In this document: piece by piece, positions 58,905 to 64,000 of the stretch
Layout: every line of letters starts with the position of its first letter
Position numbering within the stretch: the first letter of the stretch is position 1
Source of the DNA: Meconema thalassinum
Lineage: Eukaryota > Arthropoda > Insecta > Orthoptera > Tettigoniidae
Reading direction: 5' to 3'
Length of the DNA: 64,000 nt
NCBI GenBank assembly: GCA_946902985.2
Contig: OX336399.1
Location: 157,728,411 to 157,792,410, forward strand
Program-made: the position numbers and the translations under genes
Notes under the pieces: model-generated
Told to the model about the DNA's origin: nothing
The model's database searches: none
What the model saw: the letters and a program-made list of their open reading frames with translations, nothing else

Positions 58905-60010
58905 CGGATATTAAACATGAATATGAAGTGCCCTTTGCTAGTGCTACCTCTGTACAAAATTTCATTCAATTCGGTTTCACCGTGTTTGAATTGATAAGGT
59001 GAATCGATTTGCACACATACCTGGCCGCTATCTGCAAACTATTGGGCTGATTACCTTGTAGTTCAGTCAAAAGATGCTTTCCACAAAAAGGTATGTTGTT
59101 GCAATATTTGGTAGAGTTAATAATTAGGTTGGTCGTAATTTGATTTAAGCTTTTAACATATGGGTGGCCGCCATTCCGTTTCCGACAAGATAGCGGCGTT
59201 ATAACATATGACTCTGAAGTGCACTTTGCTAGTGCTACCTCTGTATCAAATTTCGTTCAATTTGGTTTCACCGTGTTTGAATTGAAAGGGGGAATCGATT
59301 TTCACACATAGATGGCCACTATCTTCAAACTATTAGCCTGATGACCTTGTCGTTAGGTCAAAATATGCTTACCCCATAATGGTATAATGTTGCAAAATTT
59401 AGTAGAGATCAGATGATTAGCTTGGTCGAAATTTTATTTAAGCTTTTAATATTTGGGTGGCCGCCATTACGTTTCCGTCATGATGGAGGCGATATAAAAC
59501 ATGACACTGAGGTACCCTTTGCTAGTGCTACCTCTGCACCAAATTTCATTCAATTCGGTATCACCGTGTTTGAATGGATGTGGGGAATCGATTTGCACCC
59601 ATACATGGCTACCATTCGCAAATTATTGGACTGATGACCTTGTAGTTTAGTCAAACGATGCTAGCCATATAAATATATGTTGTTGCAAAGTTTGGTAGAG
59701 ATCGGATGATTAGGTTAGTCGTAATTTGAATTAAGCTTTGAACATTTGAGTGGCTGCCATTACGTTTCCGTCAAGATGGCGGTGATATAAAAAATGACAC
59801 TGGGGTGCCCTTTACTAGTGCTACCTATGTACCAAATTTCGTTCAATTAGGTTTCACCGTCTTCGAATTGATAGGTTGGACAGACATTCAGAGTACACAC
59901 ACCCACACACAGACTCACACACACACAAACGCAGACAGACGCACAATTTTTCGCCCTGTGTTGATCTAATAAGTCTATTTTCATTTTTTGCAAAAATTGA
60001 AAGTTGGCTA
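58905..60010 (-). mobile_element. HINE-like element with ~291 bp tandem repeats (copy A4, partial)
   Basis: Units with GACACTGAGGTACCCTTTGC-like starts begin near 58920, 59208, 59500 and 59794, spaced 288-294 bp. The right end has an AC-rich microsatellite, GATCTAATAAG and a diverged AGCC terminus with hairpin, as in A1-A3. The repeat sequence differs from that of A1/A2 and A3. The left end of this copy is not defined. Confidence 0.6.
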
Positions 60011-60424
60011 AGTAGATAAATTCCTCTGTTCGTCACCAGAGAGCAGCTGTCAGAAATTACTGTATGTACCATGGTAGGAAAAACGCGCCATATTAATTAG
60101 AACGGCGGACAGAGTAGTAAGGAAGGAGGAGGTAAAGGAGGCGGGGGAAAATATAGAGACTCCTCGAAGAATGACGATGTCACAAACAAGGAGAAAGGGG
60201 CGAGGATATAAAGAAACAGAAACAAAAGGGAAGTGTATCTGTCATACAGGCAACTCCTCCAGTGACGAACAAAGGAGATCAAATCCCGGCTCTGTAGCCA
60301 AGAGGAAAACGTACAATTTGAAATAGGTGAAGAACTAGAGAAACTGAGAGGAACTAGGCTATCTTCCATTGAAAAAGAGGCAAGGTTCCTTTGAAAGGTC
60401 AGGTGGTATTTAATTTTATTTATG

Positions 60425-62296
60425 TTCGACCCTGACTATTATAGTATGTCAGAAAACTGTATCATAATGATGGTCATTATAACACTATTTTTAGCCTACT
60501 TTTCACATTTTGCAAAAATGAGGAAAAGGAGACTTATGAGATCGATCCAGGAAAATGTGTGTCTGTCTGTCTGTCTGTCTGGCTGGCTGGCTGGCTGGCT
60601 GGCTGTGTGTGTGTGTCCCCCTATCAACTCCTAAACGGCTGCAGCAATCAAAACCAAATTTAGTATGAGTAAAGATGTGCACCGGAATATCTCACGTCCA
60701 TATTTGAAAACGATGTCAGTGCTACCAACTGCTGAAAAAACGCACTAGAAATTTGAGCTCCATGTTGGATATCTTGCAAGGTATGCATGGGAGCTATTCC
60801 AAAATTGGCACACATATAGAACAGACTATTTCAGTTTAATTTCCAGGAGGCCAATCATGACAGTGTTGCCAAAATAATTTTAAGCCTTCTGATAGGTCCA
60901 ATGTTTAAATGCATATAACTTCTACACTATCAATTGGATTTCAACCAAATTTTGTATGTAATATCTGCACATAAACAGATATGACTGAGGATATTCTTAA
61001 GAGCCACCAGGGCTGCCAATTGTTAATAATTGCTCTCTCTCTATTCTTTTATCCAAATACCAATATATCAGAAAGTATGCAAGCCAACAGCTTTAAACTA
61101 TGCACACGTGTATTCTGACATTTTAGATAAATTTGGAGTAACTTATATACGTCAGTTCTACCAACATGATTATAAGCCTGCTGATACGACCAATTTTTAA
61201 ATACATGTAACTTCTATACTATCAGTTGGATTTCAACCAAATTTCGTATGTGCTATGTGTACCATAACGGATATAACTATAAGTATTGTTAAGAGCAATC
61301 AGGGCTGCCAACTGTTAATAAATGCTGTCTATATTTTTTTACCCTAATATCAATATATCAGAAAGTATGCAAGCCAACAGTTCTATATTCTGCACACGTA
61401 TAGCACCTGACATTCTAGATTAATTTGGAGTAATTAATACAAGTCAGTGCTGCCAACATGATTCTATGCCTGCTGATATGTCCAATTTTAAAATACATGT
61501 AACTTCTATACTAACAAACGGATTTCATCCAAAATTGGCACAACAAGATATCATAATATTTCAGATTATTTCTGACCAGCACACGCATGGTATTGTTGGC
61601 AACATGCTTTTACGCGTGCTGATAGATCCAGTGTCTAACTGCATGTAACATCCATTGGACTTCAACCAAATTTTGTATTCTGTACCTTAAGAGATGGAAC
61701 TAAGAATATATTCAGTCACCAGGGCTGCCAACTGTAGTGCTCTATTAGGCTACATTATACCAGGTATATTTTGAACGAATTAGATATTTCGATATTACCA
61801 ACTTAATTTCGTCATTATTCTAGATAGGTTCATATTCTTTAGAATAATAATTGGCATGAAAAGTAGGCTGTGTAGTTCTTCACGGAACTTCTTGTTCATT
61901 ATGAAACAGTTTCTCCCACCAATCAGAGCTCAAAAACAGTTGTTTGACCAATCAGGTGAGGATAGCAACGCATCTGCGCTGAGTTCCAAGGCCTTCTAAT
62001 TTAAATTTCACTGCCTGGCCTAGTGTCATAGTGGGACAATCGAGGAGGCCATGGTCAAATACAAGGTATTCTCTGCGTCCCATGCGCTCTGTTCAGTACA
62101 TAAAACTGGCGCAATCTCGACAGATATTTATTAATATTTATGTTCGAACATAAAATAGTTATAATAATTATCGTCGAACATAAACAGTCGTATGCAACTC
62201 GCCTATAATGGTAATTAAGACATTCGTATGAAAATTATAAAACGAGCGTATGCGTGTCTTAATTATTGCCATTATAGGCTCGTTGCATAATGTACT
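60425..62296 (+). mobile_element. Hairpin-ended MITE-like element (copy C3), split by A3
   Basis: The left end (TTTATGTTCGACCCTGACTA, then the AACTGTATCATAATGA arm) is interrupted at 60492 and resumes at 61897 with CATTATGAAACAG. The right end has CGTCGAACATAAAC and the ~115 bp stem-loop (62186-62290). Comparison with C1 places the insertion after a T-run in the loop of the left hairpin. Confidence 0.65.
60493..61896 (+). mobile_element. Helentron/HINE-like element (copy A3)
   Basis: Starts AGCCTACTTTTCA, then GAGACTTATGAGATC and TCTG/GGCT microsatellites (60556-60605). Interior repeats with ACTTCTAYACTATCA and CAGGGCTGCCAA recur at ~285 bp spacing. The right end has TGAAAAGTAGGCT, the hairpin AGTTCTTCACGGAACT and TCTTGTT. 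The left terminus differs from A1 by one extra position, and the distal arm carries the matching change. Confidence 0.65.
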
Positions 62297-62459
62297 ATTT
62301 CACACGGCATTAGCCCAAAAATCATGAATTATCTGAATATAGAATGTTAGGTTAAGATTGAAGTTTTCAGAATGGGTATCATCATTTAAAATTGTGAAAA
62401 GGCTGTGGAATGATATCCTATCCTTACATAACCGGTACAATAAAAGGTACTCATTATTA

Positions 62460-63060
62460 TTATTGATTTAAGCCCATTACGGAGCGTTGTGACTGGTTCT
62501 TCTTCGAGGCTCTTTTCCGTTCCCAATATCTCTTGAGCCCCGCTGATAATTTCTCCTTTCTCTCCTGCGAAAGGGGCTTCCGACATTTAGAGACTCTAGG
62601 TTGTGGGGTCCAAGATTCTACCAGAGCACAAAATTTAGAACGATCTTCTACATCAAGGTCAGCAATTCCAGCATAATCCAAGTACTTTAGTACTTCATTA
62701 AGCCACAGGCTTTCCGTCTTGCAGCTTTTAACCAAGGAGAAGATCTTCTTGGTATGCATGTTGCTGTTCATTCGTTGTAGGTGCCCGTAGAAATTTACCC
62801 TCCTATGTCGCATACTGGTATTGGCTGATTCTAACTGTCGATACAGGTCAGAATTAGATTTCAAACGGTAGGTTCCATCTGGGAGCAATCTCGGGCCATA
62901 GATTTTCCTGAGGATACGTCTTTCGGCTTTCTCCAGGTCATCCATGGTGACTTTTCTGTTCATCAAGAGGGTCTATGCGGCGTATAGAAACTGTGGTCTG
63001 ACAGCACTTCTGTAGTGACAGATCTTAGCATTCCTCGAAATGCATTTCTTGTTGTACAAA
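62460..63060 (-). pseudogene. LINE 3' end with (AAT)n tail
   Basis: From the right: LYNKKCISRNAKICHYRSA, a stop, then an open 168-codon frame (62966-62460) with LEKAERRILRKIYGPRLLPD, RVNFYGHLQRMNS and a C-terminal ERKEKLSAGLKRYWERK. The 3' end runs into AAT repeats at ~62452-62464. It is the best-preserved C-terminus of the family also seen at 5385, 26135 and 27518. Confidence 0.7.
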
Positions 63061-63069
63061 AAATGTACT

Positions 63070-64000
63070 CATTATTATTGACTTGAGTTTTTAATCTGCA
63101 AGACTTATTATGCTTCGTCAATAAGGAACGGGGCAAACATGCTAATTTTCATGTCACCTGATTTCTATGTTAATTAAGTTTATTGCCAAAGAGAAATGAC
63201 TAGCGCTCACGGAGAAAGCTCTGCCGATAATCGTTCACTCTTGTTTAGATGATACGTTGAGGTGGCTGTGAGGCTCTAATTAGAGCGTATCACTCGAGGC
63301 AAAGGGCCAGGTCCACGGAAATTCACAAACAAAGCGTACCACTTACCTGGGTCAGCCTCATATATAGCTAATGGTGGTGAGCTGTACAGTCCGGAACACA
63401 TTATACTAGAGGCCAGTCTCATCATCATCCCTCCCTATACTATTCTGCTAAGGTCCCATTCCAGTTTTGTACCGAAAATAAGGTCCCATTAACACCAACC
63501 TACACATACGGGGTACCTACAGGTTCAGCATAACCCAATTCGTAAGCTAAACGCACTCACTTACTCTTTAAATGCCTCACAATGAAATAAATACCTTAAA
63601 ACATGTATATTTACAATGAAATAATGAAAGAATGCAACACGGTAACCATGGTAACAGAATCTCACATGTCCATCTATTTCTGTAAGACGCAATGCAATTC
63701 CAATTATTACATTACTGTGAAAGTTTCCAGACGGTTATAAGGTTATCACTGAACCAAATTAAGCTGTAAAATTCATCAATACATTCAGTATAATGCGCTT
63801 AAGGGGATCAAGTAGCACTCTAGAATTTTTCACGCAATTTTCACGTGTGAGTGTGGTACGAAAGGTATTTTTCACCCGACTATAAAGGGTCTCCGAAAAC
63901 CACATTTAAAGGCCCATAAATTAACATTGTCTGTGATATTCTCAGAAAACTAACTTCGCTCTGATATACCTATGAAGGAATGACAAACCCCTAACCACTG
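63070..64000. other. No recognisable feature
   Basis: No gene, SINE head or repeat match seen to the end of the window. Confidence 0.4.

Noticed and set aside
30660..62966. CRISPR-like repeat arrays
   Set aside because: The repeats are microsatellites and ~290 bp tandem units in a eukaryotic setting, with no short repeat/unique spacer pattern.

Overview
This window reads as intergenic DNA from an arthropod, most likely an insect with a large, repeat-rich, AT-rich genome. I recognise no host gene. Almost everything I can explain is transposable-element material: Ty3/Gypsy-type LTR elements, several kinds of non-LTR retrotransposon (LINE), tRNA-derived SINEs, Helitron pieces, a hAT deletion derivative and two families with hairpin ends. 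The insect assignment rests on the kinds of elements present, not on a diagnostic gene. A polyneopteran host is only a guess.

Layout. 1-4.8 kb: a Gypsy-type element with gag, a gag/pol overlap containing a canonical -1 slippery heptamer, and a pol whose middle has been deleted. 5.4-6.66 kb: a minus-strand LINE. 6.68-23.18 kb: a giant LTR element with ~3.65-3.8 kb LTRs, an unusually long coiled-coil gag, a complete but broken protease-RT-RNase H-integrase pol, and a LINE inserted between gag and pol. 23.6-25.8 kb: a decayed Helitron helicase. 26.1-28.6 kb: two R1-like LINE 3' ends and two minus-strand LINE 3' ends joined by ATT microsatellites. 30.7-32.8 kb: a minus-strand SINE split by a hairpin-ended element. 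33.6-34.5 kb: another LINE. 35-39.8 kb: SINEs of several families. 39.8-45.2 kb: a tandem trimer of one SINE whose third copy is split by a 3.9 kb solo LTR. 47.3-48.9 kb: a second hairpin-ended element, inverted relative to the first. 49.8-57.7 kb: a nest of hairpin MITE-like element, Helitron-like segment, SINE and second solo LTR, with a miniature Gypsy derivative also in the Helitron-like segment. 58.0-58.8 kb: a hAT derivative with an 8 bp target duplication. 58.9-62.3 kb: tandem-repeat hairpin-ended elements, one inside a MITE-like copy. 62.5-63.1 kb: a LINE 3' end.

The most interesting points are as follows. (1) Two solo LTRs of one family sit at the identical GTAC inside two different copies of the same SINE, in opposite orientation relative to the SINE, which suggests targeted integration. 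(2) A Helentron/HINE-like family keeps complementary, covarying ends and a ~290 bp internal repeat period while the repeat sequence differs between members. (3) The 16.5 kb LTR element has giant LTRs and an extra-long coiled-coil gag. (4) The first Gypsy element has a perfectly framed TTTAAAC slippery site.
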